64,000 nt of DNA from Ciona intestinalis (GCF_000224145.3 NC_020175.2:1366881-1430880), one strand, 5' to 3'; counted from the first letter of the stretch, positions 32,601 to 48,116 are shown. Made by a program: numbers and translations. The notes: generated from the sequence alone by a model not told the origin.

Positions 32601-35423
32601 TGCGATCCATCTTGCCCATGTTTTCACTTGTGGGGCACTCCAGAGCTTTGGATCTAAGAAAAAAAAAATTTATCAATTAAAAATAAGCATGATTGTAAAA
32701 TCAAGACTTATAATTTTGAATAACAAACATAAGTTATGTGCTATTTCAACATAGGTAAAAATGAAAACTTGATAAAAAGTTTAGGATTATTTTGGTTCAA
32801 ATTTTGTGTCTCCTAGCTTGCTTTATGTGTTCCCTACCCACAGAAGACTTTATCTATTGTGGAAAAGAATTATCTGAAAATGTTGTTGTCTTGAAAATTT
32901 ACCTTTTGACATGCTGTTTGCTTCCATTATATTCCTGAATGAGGAAAATGACTGAGTGATTGCGTCGTTCATTTTTGCTCCCGTACCAGGTGTAATAAGT
33001 GGGAACAACGGTGTTTTTGGCACTGTAGGTAAAAGTCATTATTGATAATTTGCTCTCATCCCAATTTTGCAAAAATGAAATTAACTGATTTATCCTCCCG
33101 GGGCAGGGATAGTCGTCATAACACAAGTGTTCTGTTTCATACACCTCTTGCCTGCTAAGAGTTACCATGTATGTAAACTTCGTTTGTAAAATTTATCTCT
33201 TACCATCTTCTGGTGCTAGTTTCTCAGGTAGACCCGTTAGCTCCTCCAGCGGAGTGCCTGCCCCACTTTCCATCCCACATGATGGCGTAGCAGAGCCATA
33301 CTCCTGCCCAGTTGGTACTTCTTGTGCTGCGTCGTCAAAACTCGGCATCTGAAGTGTGAGTTGTGGTCGCCTCTTTCGCCCACTAAACAAACATATATGT
33401 TACCAATTATCATACATTACTATATATTAAAGGTGTGATTTCCTATGATGTGAGGTGACGGAGGTCCTGTGACTTAGGCCAAAGTTGGTCCAGTACTCCA
33501 ACCCCCAAGCCTGGTCAACATGGAATTTACCAATACCACAGTTTATACTTTATATATACTACTGAATATTCCAATCTTTCGTCTGCCACTGATTACCACC
33601 CTAATGAAGTCTTTCCGAATAGCAGAAACTAAGTAACAAATACCAAAGGAGCCCAAAACACTCTATGGTTACCTCATAGTTTGTTCACTTCTGCTTTGTG
33701 GAGTGCCTGGCATCGACTTCTGTGCAGATCTTGGAGTCACATTTGGTGTGATGTTGCAAATGTCTTTTCCCTGAAATTAATAACTTCTGCTTAATACTTA
33801 TCTAAGGTTTAAAATCAAACACACAACTAGTTTTGGTTGTGGTAATCCACTTTTAAATTAAGAGAGTTGCCAAGATTAAATAAGATTTAAATTGTGACGC
33901 ATATCAATTTATTGTTTAAATTGATGATTCACATAAGGCACATAGGTATGATTAGCACTGTGGAAAATCCTAACCTACAGTCAACACCATGTGTGTAATA
34001 GGTCTTTGAATTTTAAAGCAATCTGGTCTGACGTTACTTTACTGCTTAATACATTGAATCATCATAAAATAAAATATGCACTATCTATGCCACTCACTTT
34101 ATGACTTCAAATGACCAGCCAAAAACAGGTATTAAAATCTAATGGAGATGAAATAAAAAGAACTACTCTCTCACCTTTCCAGGGTAGTTCTTCACAGGTG
34201 TACATACTTCATGTTTGCCGTTGTAGGAACTTGAATACTCTGTTGATTCATTGCACTGTATGTGGCTTGCATCGTGTGCTGATAAGTTTTCTGAATGAAA
34301 AGATTTTGCTTGTAGATACATTGAGCAAGATGGTTGAAACTAGAACCAATTTCCGAAACTTAACATATGGCCCTTGCATGCAAATAAGAATCCGCTCTTA
34401 CGGCATGTAGTTTTATTTTTTTGTAAGCAGCGGTTTATTATTATTTGTTTTGTAATCATGTTAAACTCAGTCAGTTTAATGAATGGAAAAAACAAAAAGG
34501 TGTTTTACTTTTAAGTACAAGTTGCTTTTAAGAAGGATATGAGTTATGTTACGCCAAACTTAAAAACCATTCTTCACACACAGACAAATTAACTTACCAT
34601 ATGCAATTTGCTTGTCGAATGACGACTGCTTAATACTACAGTGGTTCAAATCTGGTAAAAAGTCATCTGGCAACACAGGAGTCGATACAAAGTCTTCTGG
34701 TGATGAAAAATCTTCATTGGAGAGTTTGACATCAAAGTCGAGATCATTGTCAAAGAAATCATCATCAGGCTGATGGATTGATAAAGTTTATTAGATAATT
34801 ATAACTTGTGAATAAACTGCATTATTTCGCCTCTTCGGTGACAGTAACAAAGGCTAGGTTAGAGAATAATGTCTTGGGGGAAGACTTAAGAGTTAAATTT
34901 ATAACACACAGTTTATTGAACAGCGAGCCATCTAGTGAACACTACACTGCAATTCATATTTTATATGGGTTAGGTTTTTGTTATTTAGGCTCCAACACAC
35001 TATACTGAAAAAGAGAATAATAAGTTTGTCTTCTTTAACAAATACATAGCATATTTTTATTATTTTCTATTTATCCCTTAGGATTACTACAATAAAGGTC
35101 TTATTAAATAAACATATTGAAGAGATGGGAATCGACAGCAAAACAACAGTCATTCTAACTGGCTAAGGATAAAATAAATGAGTAGCGGTAAAATAACTGT
35201 CATAGTGTTTCTTAAATTATATACATACACTTATTAAGTCTAAAGAGCAGTTTGTAAATTTTTCCCGTTATAACAAAAAGTCTACAATTAACTATAAACT
35301 CATATTCAGTATTATTTTCAGTTACTGCATAATATTTAGCAAATGTTTATTATTTCTTACCTTAATATTAATTGAGGGAATATTAATATCAAAAGATGAA
35401 GGTACAACATGTTGGTCTACCAT
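29654..35423 (-). CDS. Ets1/2: ETS transcription factor Ets1/2 (Pointed and ETS domains)
   Basis: Fourteen exons keep frame and give 753 residues. In transcript order: 35423-35361, 34769-34598, 34239-34175, 33770-33673, 33382-33204, 33022-32903, 32653-32453, 32321-32247, 32118-31432, 31346-31207, 30912-30795, 30426-30300, 30068-29964, 29765-29654. An acidic N terminus is followed by PLFPLITPG (TP at 203-204), which aligns with the MAPK-phosphorylated Thr38 region of ETS1. The Pointed domain (about 233-299) has [13 protein letters not shown] and [13 protein letters not shown] long Pro/His-rich linker follows. The ETS domain (about 642-731) has [27 protein letters not shown] and LRYYYDKN, closer to ETS1/ETS2 than to GABPA. 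In Ciona, Ets1/2 mediates FGF/MAPK output in neural and heart precursors. The third-exon acceptor was chosen by frame and is less certain. Confidence 0.95.
33093..33185 (+). repeat. SINE-like repeat fragment (module A) in an Ets1/2 intron
   Basis: Contains ATAGTCGTCATAACACAAGT and CATACACCTCTTGCC followed by ACCATGTATGTAA, as in the copies at 4205 and 42030. Confidence 0.65.
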
Positions 35424-38400
35424 GTTTCTGAAGCGATGCTTTCTTTTCAATATACTTGTTAAAAACGTTTTAATTTATTTTGTTACTTATATGTTAACTG
35501 CAACATTTGCATTACCATATCTCACTTAATATCTGGAAAAGTAAACAACGTTAGAAATTTGTTACTTTGGCTATAGGTCCGTTTTACACCTTGTCAATTG
35601 ATAACTGAATCTACAAACATCGTAAACCGAGGTTTTATCGCTCGCCCAAGCGGCAATTAATCGGTATCTTAACCACTATTGAGCGACGCGCCGACTTGCG
35701 TAAAACTCATTACCTATCGCGTCTATATGGAATTACCGTATTAGCGAGGCAAGAACATGGTGCGTTTGCTGATAAAGCTATCATTGCCGAATTTACACCG
35801 CAGTATAACAGGCTCTCTAGGGTGCGGCAGGCAAAGGTTAGAATTTACCATGCGCTGCCGAAGTCAAGCCGTAATTTCAATTAACTTATGAACCCTCTGT
35901 GGCGATTCTGCGGCGCGTCTCGTACCAGGAAGCCGTCGTTCTAATTAACGACTGTAAAGTTCCGAAGCCAAATCCAAGTGACACCGAATCGAAAACGACC
36001 CTTCAATCCAAGATAAATGACCAAAATTACTACTCTTTACAAACGAAGATAAATTATAAGAAACAGAATTGAAGTTCAAGCCAATTTTGGCACAGAATAT
36101 AAACACTCTCACGCTATCAGTGAAACTGTGCTATTATAATAATCTAATTGATTCTAAACCACATATTATAAGACTATTTAATCATGGGAATCTAAAATCC
36201 GCACACAGCTGATTTCGGTAACACAACTTGTGTATTACCTTCGCGCAGACAACTTGTCGTTTTCTCACACAACTATACTGTCATGGTAAACGAAAAGCCA
36301 AGAACCGTGACCAGGCCAAAACAGAGCGAAAAACTGCTCCTATTCAATGCGAATCGAAATACGTCATGACACAGAAGAACATAACGCGCTAGGACAACCT
36401 TAACCCCGTAGAATAGCGCAGGTATCATCATTGCGACCCGCCACCGTAACGGTTTCCTCAAACAGCTATTGAACTGTTGCTGCTGTCTGGGTATTTCGTG
36501 GGGCAGCAGAGTCGCAAATCTTTCAATAATTTATAAAGTATGCTTTGGTTAAAGCCACAGTTCAATAATTCTTAATTTACAGTTGACATATTTTATACTA
36601 TAGTATCCCATTAACGCTTAAACTAAGCTAGATTGCAGAAGTCACAACCATTAGATAAATCGACGATTTTACAATAATAACACTCTGCCATATTTTTATT
36701 TTCAGCCCAATCCACAAATACCATATTACTAAATATCTCGGAAACAGCATAGGTTATTGTTACATTTAAATTCCCGCAAAACAGATCGATGCCTAGCGTT
36801 CCTTCGAACGCTGTCATACCGAAACGCCAAGAATTGGGTCGTTTTCGCGGAGATCCAATTAACGATATTGAGTCAGAAGGTTGGAGAGGTCGCCCGCTGT
36901 TTACCGTGACGATAGTCGCCGCCGTCTCAAACAGGGGAATGTAAAGGGTGCCCGACCGTTCCATCAAACTCACGGACCGTAAACTTCAGGATTCGCACAG
37001 TATCTAGTTTCTGCAACGACCTTTTCGGAAGCGACTGTATTACTCCAAGTCTCAGGGTCCCCAATGCGTCACCATATTCGAACGTATAGTACCGTTGTGA
37101 CCAGCCATAAAATAGCGACGAGTCACTTCCTTACGTAAATCGCCTATGTAAGATCAACATTAAAGCAACTTCAAAGCGGCCAAGCCTATGCCGCCGATAG
37201 TAATCTATATTATTCATAACTACATATCAGAATCTAGTAATACTCCATGAAAATTAAACTCCCTTCAGTTAAAGGTGACAAAGCCTATCTAATTACTAAT
37301 ATGCGTCACTATATTCGTATGTACATCACACAAATGAATCGACACCTAATATCCAATGAAAACAGGCAGTAAGCGTAGAACGAGTATCTATTTTAAGCTT
37401 AAGCGAACAAACACATTCGACTGTTGTCCTCGTATCATTAGCTAGCACGCGAACGATGTCTTTCTATTTTTGGCCGGCCGCGAGGCACCAGCCAGCTCTC
37501 CATTCATAAAAAAGCGGGTAGAACAACAGAGCAGAGGGAGTATAGTAGTAGTATGACGCAAGCATATAACATTTGACTCAACGAAGCTTGCGTTACCGAT
37601 ACTCATTTACTAAGAAGTAAAACTGCAAAAGTTCTACCATACATTCGAGTACCATCTGTTGCAGTATCCTGACAACACCAACTTCCCACTTACAATACTC
37701 GCGCCTTATTATAAGGAGCCGGGACTTTTAAAACAACGCAATACGCATGCCTTCGCTCCCAGCATACGTACCACTAAAGCGGATTTCGCAAAAACTTTGG
37801 CTTTAACGTCAGAAAAAACGCTCGAGTTGTTTTTCGTGAAATATTCTGCTAAATATAAACCCTTCTGCGTGTCGTGACCACAGGACAACTGTCAATCATG
37901 CTTCACTTTAATGCATAAGCATGCCAAAACATCGGATTAGTCACGTCATTTAAAGTGTTACGTCAGAATGAGATGTATGCAGTAACGATCACGAATTGCA
38001 CTCAGTGATAAAAGTTCACGCTTTACTTAATGCTTGAAATCCTGTAGATTTTGGCACGAATACCATGTCATTTCAGTTTATTCGTTTGAAACACTAAGTG
38101 AATATACATGCTGTAGCTGCCATGCACATTGTAAGTCTGAAATAATTTCCGGACGATACATTTTAGACCAACGTAGTTAATATGTATAATCTGACAAAGT
38201 TATCTACTTTCCTAAAGAAAATAAGGCAAAGGTTAATATGCAGTTCGTTCCTCGCCAGCAACAAATATCTTCACGCTAAATTACTTTCAGTCCAAACTTA
38301 ATCACCAAACGATCTCACCCGTCAACTCTGCAGCCACAATTCGCTATAAATACTCGAAATGTGTTCCATGCGCCAAACGATGAGTAGAGATAACATCAAC

Positions 38401-38734
38401 ATGCATCGCTATAGTCAGACTTGGACTTAATGCAGCTCGTGGTAAGACTCATGAAACAGAACAACAAACCACACTTGATGCGCAGTTCGACAGCAACGAT
38501 AAACAACTCACTGTTTCACTGGTTACCGGAAAAGTTGTATTAAGTTCGTAACCTTAACCATTAGAAATGACAGGATCTGGTTACCGATCGCCACAAGTTG
38601 GCTTGCGATTATTCATCTTACTTTAATTTAGAATATTTCTATGTTTTGGAGACAAATATCTGCCTACGGTTTTGGCTAAACTGTCCGCGAATATAATTAT
38701 CACATACAAAGTTACATATTATATTATAAAACTC

Positions 38735-38830
38735 GAAAGCGGGCATAAGGTGTATAAAACAGAGCACCCGTGATAACAACTGCCGTGAGTCCACCGCGCG
38801 AGGATAAATAAGTTACAATCATTCGTCCAA
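38735..38830 (-). repeat. SINE-like repeat fragment (module A), inverted
   Basis: AAGGTGTATAAAACAGAGCA, CCCGTGATAACAACTG and CGCGAGGATAAATAAGTTAC are the reverse complement of module A. Confidence 0.65.
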
Positions 38831-41800
38831 CACACAGTTAGCATGTTGGTTCAACATTTTTAAAAATCTTAAATCGTTTAATAATATTTTTATGCCCGTT
38901 TTCTCACGTAGTCGGGAAAAAAATTCGCAAAAAGTATACTTTATACATCAAAGTATCTACCAAAACATTTTAACTTTATTGTATATACAGGATTTGAGGC
39001 AAAAAATGTTATTAAAGTGTTTCCAGGGCCTAATACCTAAAAGGTTGGGGAACACTGGTCTATGATAAAATAATTTGTAAATGTTATTGACTTTTGTCCA
39101 AATGATAAATCGAAATTTGAAGTGTCGTAATTGCGGTTTGAGGGTCATTGGTCATGAATTGATTATCACTCGTTAAAGATCGCCTTATCGCGCTTCGTAG
39201 TGCCACTTCGCAGGGATTTATTATGAATGAAACTGTCACGAATCAACCAATTCACATATCGCGTTTCCGTTTCGTTTGCACGAGTTGTAAACGGGGAATT
39301 TTGCCAGGGAATGATCGCACCACATACCAGCAGTTGATGCAATTATAATAAATTCACAACAACAATAAAATACTTAAAAGGTTCGTTCAGAAGCAGATAT
39401 TTTTTGGATACGTTTTATTGAAATCTTTTTATACGCAATGGTGGCTTAACAACCTTGTTTTACATTTGCTTTATATACGTCTTATCCACATTTTACACAT
39501 TTGGCTATCATTGCTTGATATTGCATTTTAAAGTGCGTATAGTTTTATAGACGTATCACCATACAGCCTGGGCCTGGCTACCAAGCATATTAAAAACTAG
39601 AAAATAAAAAGAAAATACAAATATAACTACTTCTAAAATTAGATCATCGTAAAAGAGCAATCGGATCGTGCGTTCTGAACAATCAAAGGTTTCGACTTAA
39701 CGACGTTTAAACAAACATACATAGTGTGAATTGACGTCATAACTACGTAGGTATGTGGAAACATCGATCAATTTCGCCGACGACGATTTTCACGTGTTTT
39801 TGTGATAGGAAATCGAGTTACGCTTGACGTACATCAGCCAGAATTTGATTACTATCGTCCTGCTGTTAGCACCTCGTTTCGTAGCAACCTACAGCGACAT
39901 GAGCAGATCAAAACGCGCCATTCGTTAAAGAAACTTGCGCCTGCTGTTGTAAATTCGCCGCTAGATTACCTGATTGAATGCAACTTATTTATTCTCGCGT
40001 GCTCGGAAAAAGAGTTATTACAACAAGTTATTATAAGGTTTTGTAATTGCCGCTATGGGTAAGTGTGTTGCCCAACAACACATATGTGTCCAACATGATA
40101 TGCTAAGAGATCTCCAATACGAACCACCCATAAACATACCGTATCATATTTGCCCTAAACTATCAAGTTAAAACGTTATTTATTAACCACGGGTAAACGA
40201 TTGTAGTAACGATGGTATCACTGAGTGAGCATTAGAATGCGTTCGCGACAAAATTAGACCCTATTTCCGCTCGCAAATGATACGGCAAGATAGCTATTGC
40301 CCATTCACAATGATAGTTTGGTTAATTTTAGATCATCGCAGATGTTAAACCACGTTATGCCATCGATCGGTATTCTATTAAGCAGAACTAATATTCTGGT
40401 AAACGACCGAAAAATAATAAGAACGCGTGAACATGCCGTTACTTTCATTTTAATAAACCCAGCTAAAGCAGTGAGTCAATTTATGCGCCATTTTTATTTC
40501 ACTAGATAAAACATTCTTGAAAGATAAAATTACCCTCTATATTTTAGTTAATATACTTCGATTGGCAAACCTATATAAGTTGCTCGCGTACCTTCTGGAA
40601 AACTTACATGCACCACAAGTGATATGCTTAGCACACACTGAGAACCTCCCAACTAAAGCTAAATGAACTTTAATTTGAACCTCTGTTTCAGAAACAAATC
40701 GCAATTTTCGTCCCTAAAGGGTTAAACGTAAATCAAATTAATAAAAGCAACGGAACTGGCTTAAGCGTTAAAGGAATTGACCGTAGTCTACTATAAACAC
40801 TCGCCCATATAGACGCGTGAACCCCTCAAATCCTGTGTACGAATCAATATAAACAGGAATCCGGGGATCGTTTTTCCCATGAAAACCAGTATTCCCAAAA
40901 CCCGGACAAGCCTGTTTGGTTGTCTTAAATTTCGCCTGATTAAAAACAGTCCAAACTAAAAGGTTTCTATTCTATATGGATGAGGTCGTACAGCATGGCT
41001 CGCCACTTAACTCGGGATTAGGTTAACACAACCTTTGCTTAGCTGGTGACACCAAGTCTCCGTTTGTTTCAATGCGGAAATAAAGCAGCTGGCTTCACCA
41101 CGCAATACTTTAAACGCCTACATTTATCATGTAACGCGGTTAAACCACAGGTCAAAGTTGTATATTTAGCAGTAAACCCTGCAAAATGATTCCTACACAG
41201 TTCATACCTATCGAAAACTAAAATAAACTTAAAAGAATTGAATGTTGGGACCGTTTCACAATACAATAAAATCATTTTAATTATCCCCTATATATTACAA
41301 TACCAAAACTAAATTGTAATTAACATAACGAAGAAATTTGAATTAACAGTAAAACGACAGTCGTTATAATATTACCCGGATTAAAACATTACTACCAAGT
41401 TTAAATGTGAGTTGCAGGCAAAAAAACTTTAACACCAAGACCTGGAGCTCCTGACCTGATCAGCAACTTATTCCACGAATTGCAACCTTTTATGTTTCCA
41501 AGAATTGCGTCCTTTGTTCATATATCTTGCAACGTATTATGATGAGCCAGGGTTGCAATCCTTGAGTATCTAACGTATACAATAGATTACAACGAATGTT
41601 ATTCATATTGCAACACAATATGCATCCTGTTTCTGTCATAGCTCACGAGACACCATTAGCCCAACTATACGAAACGTTGGCAAATATGTTGGTATACGTT
41701 GAATAGACGAACGAACCATATATTGAAACTCGATACGACAAAGATAAAAAAAACTGCGGAAACGACTCGACTGCCAACAGTCCGTATACAGTATGACTCA

Positions 41801-42029
41801 TTCGGCCGTTCTATGCGCTGTTATAACTAATCGGAGCTTATGCCTCTGTAGTACATATGGTTGATGAGACCTTGCAGAGATTAGACGCCAATTTTCACAT
41901 GCTGGAGTTAAACTTAATCGCTTAATACAGACGGAAGCCCAGCGGTTTCTAGTTCGTGAGAGCGCCCATTAAAATTCATGCGTTCAAGTCATTGCCTTTC
42001 ATTTTTCTCCAATGTTTAATGCACAATCT

Positions 42030-42148
42030 TAAACTTATTCGTCCTCGCGTGGCGGGGAATCAAGAGTCGTGATAACTTACAACAAGAGTGTTCTGTTTCA
42101 TACACCCCATGCCTTTATGAACTACCATGTATGTAACTTTGGTTTGCA
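42030..42148 (+). repeat. SINE-like repeat fragment (module A)
   Basis: TCGTCCTCGCGTGGCGGGGA, GTGTTCTGTTTCATACACCC and ACCATGTATGTAACTTTGG match module A. Confidence 0.7.
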
Positions 42149-42764
42149 ATAAACAAAAGTTTCAGACTCAAGTACAAGGTCCTGCTGTAATAAAAACTGC
42201 AGCGGAAGCTATGCTGCATATCTTACATACAATGCTTTTCTATAGTAACTATTGCTTGTCGTGATCAGGGTAAAGAAGAGGAGACTTAAATATGACTTCA
42301 CGCCTGGTAGCAGCAACTGCATAGTATGAGCACTACTAGATGTTGATTGCTACATTTGCTATTAGTATATACGCTCATCTGTAATCGTAAAGTCTAACTG
42401 CAGACGACTTTCTTTGCGCGTTACTGCGTTCAAAAGGGCAACAAGGCAGTTAAGTGGGTGGCAGGTTGTTACGCTTGTCCGAGCGGGCATTACACGTTCG
42501 GTAACATCGCCTCGCAGATAAAAAGCACTCGTGGCAAGCTATAATCTTGTGTTGGGCAACGCTCGGCACTCGAAAGGATCAGTCTAGGAAAATAGAACAA
42601 CTTGTAAGCGCCCGGGTATTACAGAGGATTCGAAGGGACACGCGACGGTTACTTTTTGCATCCACACACGTCCATATAAAACACACAAATTTACAACCTT
42701 GTATTAAATTCAATTAAATTTAAGTCGTATAATATATTTTACATTATAAGTCGCATTATAGTAT

Positions 42765-42956
42765 AGGGTGGAAAAAGATGGGACACCTTTAGCACATAAT
42801 ATCTAAATACCCTGATAGTGTTTTAAACAATTAACAACGGTCTATAAGAGTCGTGAGAACATAGTTTCATAATTATTTGAATGTTCTTTGCTTACTACTA
42901 AATGGGACAAGGAAATAGAGTTAAAAGGTGTCTTATCTTCCCCCACCCTACTGTAT
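42765..42956 (+). mobile_element. MITE copy, family M1, near complete
   Basis: It begins TATAGGGTGGAAAAAGATGG and ends CTTCCCCCACCCTA, so the ends are inverted repeats of about 20 bp. The interior holds CCCTGATAGTGTTTTAAACA and AAGAGTCGTGAGAAC. Length is about 190 bp with no ORF. A TA dinucleotide adjoins both ends, consistent with a TA-target family. Confidence 0.8.
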
Positions 42957-45726
42957 GTTAGCTTTCTTAACTTATGAAGAAAAGCCGCAATCTAGTAATC
43001 AATTTAAAATACTAATGTCAAATTAATATTTTCTATAAACCTTGACTTGCTAGCACCCGTATTGTTAAACATTCGATCCCCAGCATTATAACATAATAAC
43101 GGTATTTAATAAACAGACAAACAAAATCGAGTACGATCAATAAAATGTACCAAGGACAAATATTTTGCCCATAATAGCTATGAGCATCATATTAGCCTAA
43201 AAAATGAACTAAGTTTTATAGTTGCGATTGTTTATATATAGGAGGCATTCATGAATTTACCGTAATTATCCACTGTGCCAATATTAGCCAAACGCTGCAC
43301 TAAAACAAAAGATTAATCCTACAAGAACGTATGATTCATAAAAGTAAACATCAGAATACAGATAAAGAATTCGACTTTAATAAGTCGTAACGATCAAAAT
43401 AGAACTCGACATAATATTTCAATTACATCTTTGTAGGCGACACTGCGATTTAACCGCAAAACTCTAAATGTTATGTCGGTTACAACCACTTACAAGTTTC
43501 GAGCAGTCAAAGTACTGATTACATTAATACAACCATCCATTTCGAAACACAGAACTCTTATTAGAAGCTCGTGGAGACGACGCCGGTTCACCAATGGTTT
43601 CCGACAGTTTAAAACTGCCTTCTAAGAAAAAAGTGGAACATTTTCCTCATAAATTCAGATGAGAACTCATATGCCTTTGCTATAGCGAACAGCTGTGCTT
43701 GATTTATTATAAACTTCAATGAGCTAACGCTACAATTTACACACACGTATTCGCGATCAAATACCAGTTTTAAAGTTTCTGAGCGAGCGTTTAAATTATT
43801 TCGTCCAAACGAATATGTCACACAATATAAGTTAAAACGAGTTCGTTCTCTTTAATAGAGCCAAGATTAAAATTCGCAACGTGATAAAGAATTAAAACCA
43901 ATAACTTCACTGCGAACCAAAATTGCGTCAGAAAGCATTTTGATTGCCTAATTCTAAAACTACAGTCATAACCGATGCCATACAAATGTTACTATGAAAT
44001 TACCAGCCACTGTTTTATTTTAAGAACAAATTTTTTTTACAAACTTATAGATAGGAACTCGTAGAATCAGTCATTTATTCCAAACGTTAAAAACACTACA
44101 AAAACCACAACGTGATGGTTCTGAAACTGGAAATTTACTTTCACTCGTCATAGTGTTAAGCGTCTTGGACTCTCTCACTCCGGAAACGATGACGCAAACT
44201 CTCAGGACCTGTCGTTGAATGGCGACCACATTTTATTCAACGCAGGCACGAGTGCTTGACGTAATACATCGACGTGACAACTATAACGTAGCTCAGATCT
44301 ACGCATAATTCGCGTGATTGTTGCATGCGTGCGTAGCCCAACTTTGGTTACGCAAATGCATGAATGTACAACAACAACCCTGAACGTATTGGACACGACA
44401 ACCGTGCGGAATGACGTGTGTAAAGTAAAACCTAAACACGTTTACAAATATGTTAACTATAAATTATTTATGGGCGGTCCAACGCTGCCTTGAATTAACG
44501 CTAAGCGCTCGTCGCCGCAATCGTTAAACTACAATGGCCAAGAGCAAGGTTGCAAATATAGGCACCAAGAGCAAGGTTGCAAATATAGCGAAATTCGCAC
44601 AATATGCGATCACACATTAAAATATACCATTTTAAGTGGTCCCATTTTTTTTTCAGACAGTGTGCTGGAATTTCTACATCCTTGTAGTTTTTTCATTTCA
44701 ATGGCCTATAAGATCGAACGTATTAAAGCGAGCAAACAGATTGAACACCTGGTCGATTTAAACAAAACAAATCTGCACCAGCCGTTTACGGTTTCGTTGA
44801 TCGCCGCTACTAAATCTGATTTTCGCAATTGCTAATTCACGAACAGTAACGCTGCAGGGGTGACATCGGGAATCAATATAATAGTGTGTTTATCTCACCC
44901 ACGCACCACAAACATGATTTAAATGCACCTGCTTACCACACACATCGGTCAGAAAATAATATCGTACCTATAGCTCTAAATAACTGCAAAGCATGTACAT
45001 ATGGTTACAGAGGGCGTACGCGGTGAAATTTTAATTTACTTTTTACCGTTTGCTAAATACAATACAGAAAACAAACATAAAGTATTGCATTTTTTATTAT
45101 ATTGGTTTCTCCCTTCACTTTGTGTATAACTAACGATACACAATGATCAAAGTTCTACTGCTTCTTTACAAATGATGCATGATGCAACTTTTTATCAGGA
45201 TTGGTCAATTACCAAATACAAATAGACAGAGAAAAAGTGACGAGATTTAAAAAATATCGTTTCTCCCTAAAACTTGTGTATAGAATTATGTATTTTGCCT
45301 TTTTCACAATTGCATCTTCGCCGTTTTCAATACAACATCACCCACATATATGCTCACACAGAGCGGCAGTTGTAGACATTTGAGCTTTCCGGGTTCTTAA
45401 AACAAGTCAACTGCCTTCTACAGCACGATGGTTAATTGGCGCAACACAGCACTAGCAATTAGCTCGGCACCGTTGAATAGACTTTGTCTTGTATACACGG
45501 GAGTCTTTTAGTTCCCGTGTGCTCCTATTATATTCTACCAGTTTGAAAACATTCGTTCCCAGTAATCGAAACTGGGAAGTTAACGGTAAGAGCAAACGAT
45601 AGGTTGATGTTGCGAACTATAAAATATAAACCAACTCACCCTAACCTATACGGTATAAAATACTTCAATCTTATATATGGAATTAGCATTTGCAAAATGC
45701 AAGAGATTCTAATATTGACCCTTATA

Positions 45727-45908
45727 ATATAGTACTATGTGGGGGTAAGATGGAACACCTTTAGCATATACCATCTAAATATCTTGATTGTGTTTTAAAC
45801 AACTACCAACGGTATATAGAAGTCGTGAGGATACGATTTTATAATTATTTTAACATTTTTGTTACTTACCAAATATAATGAAAAGATGTCCCATCTTTCT
45901 CCACCCAA
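45727..45908 (+). mobile_element. MITE copy, family M1
   Basis: ATGTGGGGGTAAGATGGAAC to CCCATCTTTCTCCACCC with the shared interior (GATTGTGTTTTAAACAACTA, AAGTCGTGAGGATACGATTT). Confidence 0.75.
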
Positions 45909-48116
45909 ATATACAAAACACACGCCAAATACTAAACGCCTTCAAACATAATAAAACACTATATATACATTACTTGCATATGTGCAAGCGCATAACATAA
46001 ACAACATTCAACACGCCATTGCTGTGACTAATTAATCGGCGCTCTCCCATAACAAGAATGTCGTGCGTTAAACCCATTTAATCAATTAAACAAATCGCAC
46101 ACAAACGAGGGATAAGTTCTGGATCAAGGATCAACAGCGTCGCTAATTAATCGATTATAGCGCGATGCCGACTCTTATCGCACCCCCGATTCTGTCTAAC
46201 CGAGCATGATTAAAAAGCGTACTTGATGCGAAAACATGAAACTTTTCTCTGGACTCCAAGTATATTAAAGACTGAAATCAGGTAAAGATTTGTCCCGATA
46301 TAGCATTTGCAAGATAGCATCCTAAAGTGTGGACTAACATGCCGAAAATATGTTGTCTGTTCAATATTTTATATCTGTCTAAAATTTCAAATAAATCTCG
46401 TGATACTACGCGCTTATTTTTTAACTTTTTTTTAATAAACTACACAACCGTAACCTCGGCCTACTTACAGCAGGTAAGCAATCTTACATATTTATAAGAT
46501 GCGACCCACACTGCACCTCTGTCTGCTCTCCGCTTGTCAAATGGCCAACTGCCGCGCTTTCGAAGTTGGCCCTGCAAAGATAAGACGATAATTACCACAG
46601 ACATGACTTGCCGAATGAAAACAAAGCGACTCGAGCTGACAGTAAAGCGGCAGAAGGATCCGCATTGTTTTTAGAGCGCGATCTTTTGTTTAATCTCGAA
46701 TCGGAAACAGAGGGAGCGAATCTGGAACGAACAAATGACATGCGAAGTGTGGACTGCTAAATTATACTATCGGGGAAGATGGATACCGTTAGAATTGGTG
46801 TAGAATATATCCTGTAGTGTGTAATGTAGTTCGGACAGTGTTCCTAAACTTACTTAAGTGCTTAATGTTCTACACATGTATTTACAACACACAAATTTCA
46901 TTCTATTTCATAACTCTGCACATACCTAAAGGTTTCTCCAATTTGATGTTAATCCAGAGGGTGATCCTACCAACCTTAAACTTACATCTCAGATACACGA
47001 CGTGTTACGCTGTCGGATCTTACCCAGTAGAATCGAAAAAACATTACTGAATGATAGTTTCACGCCACATCAGGGGCCGATAATAGTTTATGAGACCTTG
47101 CTTAAACAACAACCTCATCATGTAAATGACAGCAGCAACTGAATATGATCCTTTATGGAAGTTATTGGCACGATATTGGACGCGGCATCCGCATTTATCG
47201 GAAAGCGCATTCCTATTTTCTAATATCGTGACAGGATACATGACCGTGCAAACAACTTTAATGAAAACGCTCATTATTCCATATTTGGGTAAAAAGCGAC
47301 CCTAAATGAATTGAGAATATATACATAAAGTGTAGGCCGACCAAATACGCATCAAACAAAACAACGAGTCAAACTAATATGTTGTACTATATATCTATAA
47401 GTTTATAGCACTTGGTATATTCTGATATACTGCTATAAGTATCGTACCCAAAAGGTAAAACTGTTCAAGGGCTGTTTAAGCATAACATTCTTGGTGCAGT
47501 GCTACACTATGCTACACATGCATAAAATACACATGGAGCCAAACTAATGGTGTATAGTTAGTAGCACTTACTACTTGGCAAGACTTACGAAATATATCAT
47601 CTTTAACCGATATAAAGCTACGCTATGCTCACCATTCTTTGCTATTCTGAACAACAAAGCTCTTCTATAAAATAACTTTCGAACCTAAACGCAAACGTCT
47701 CAACTGATACGACGAGTTGGCAGCGTAGTACTCGAAGCAGATTGAAGCGATAACGACCAGCAGTAACCTCACAGCAGTGTACTAAGTCTTCGAAACGAGG
47801 TCTAATCACAGCATGACACGCGAAAACTTATGGCAACATGCCGACCATCGACAGCCAGGAGCAACAATCGCTAAAGGTGATCGGCTTCAGGTAATTTGCC
47901 AATTCAAACAAAGCAATAAAAAGCTGCAGAAATCCAGCGGTGCTATTGCATTGCAAGCAGCAGCCGACGTTGTGTTACGGGTCAAGCATTATCCTAAGCA
48001 GCACAGCTTGCATTACCTTAGGTATTTAGTTTGAAAGCAACCCAATGACGAAAATAGCAGGAATAATTGGCGCACACAACAGCGTATAGACAATGATCAC
48101 ACATAAATTCAAATAT

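Noticed and set aside
36623-36973. 116-codon minus-strand frame in the gene-free block
   Set aside because: No conserved motif, no supporting exons with matching phase nearby; kept only as a weak possibility.
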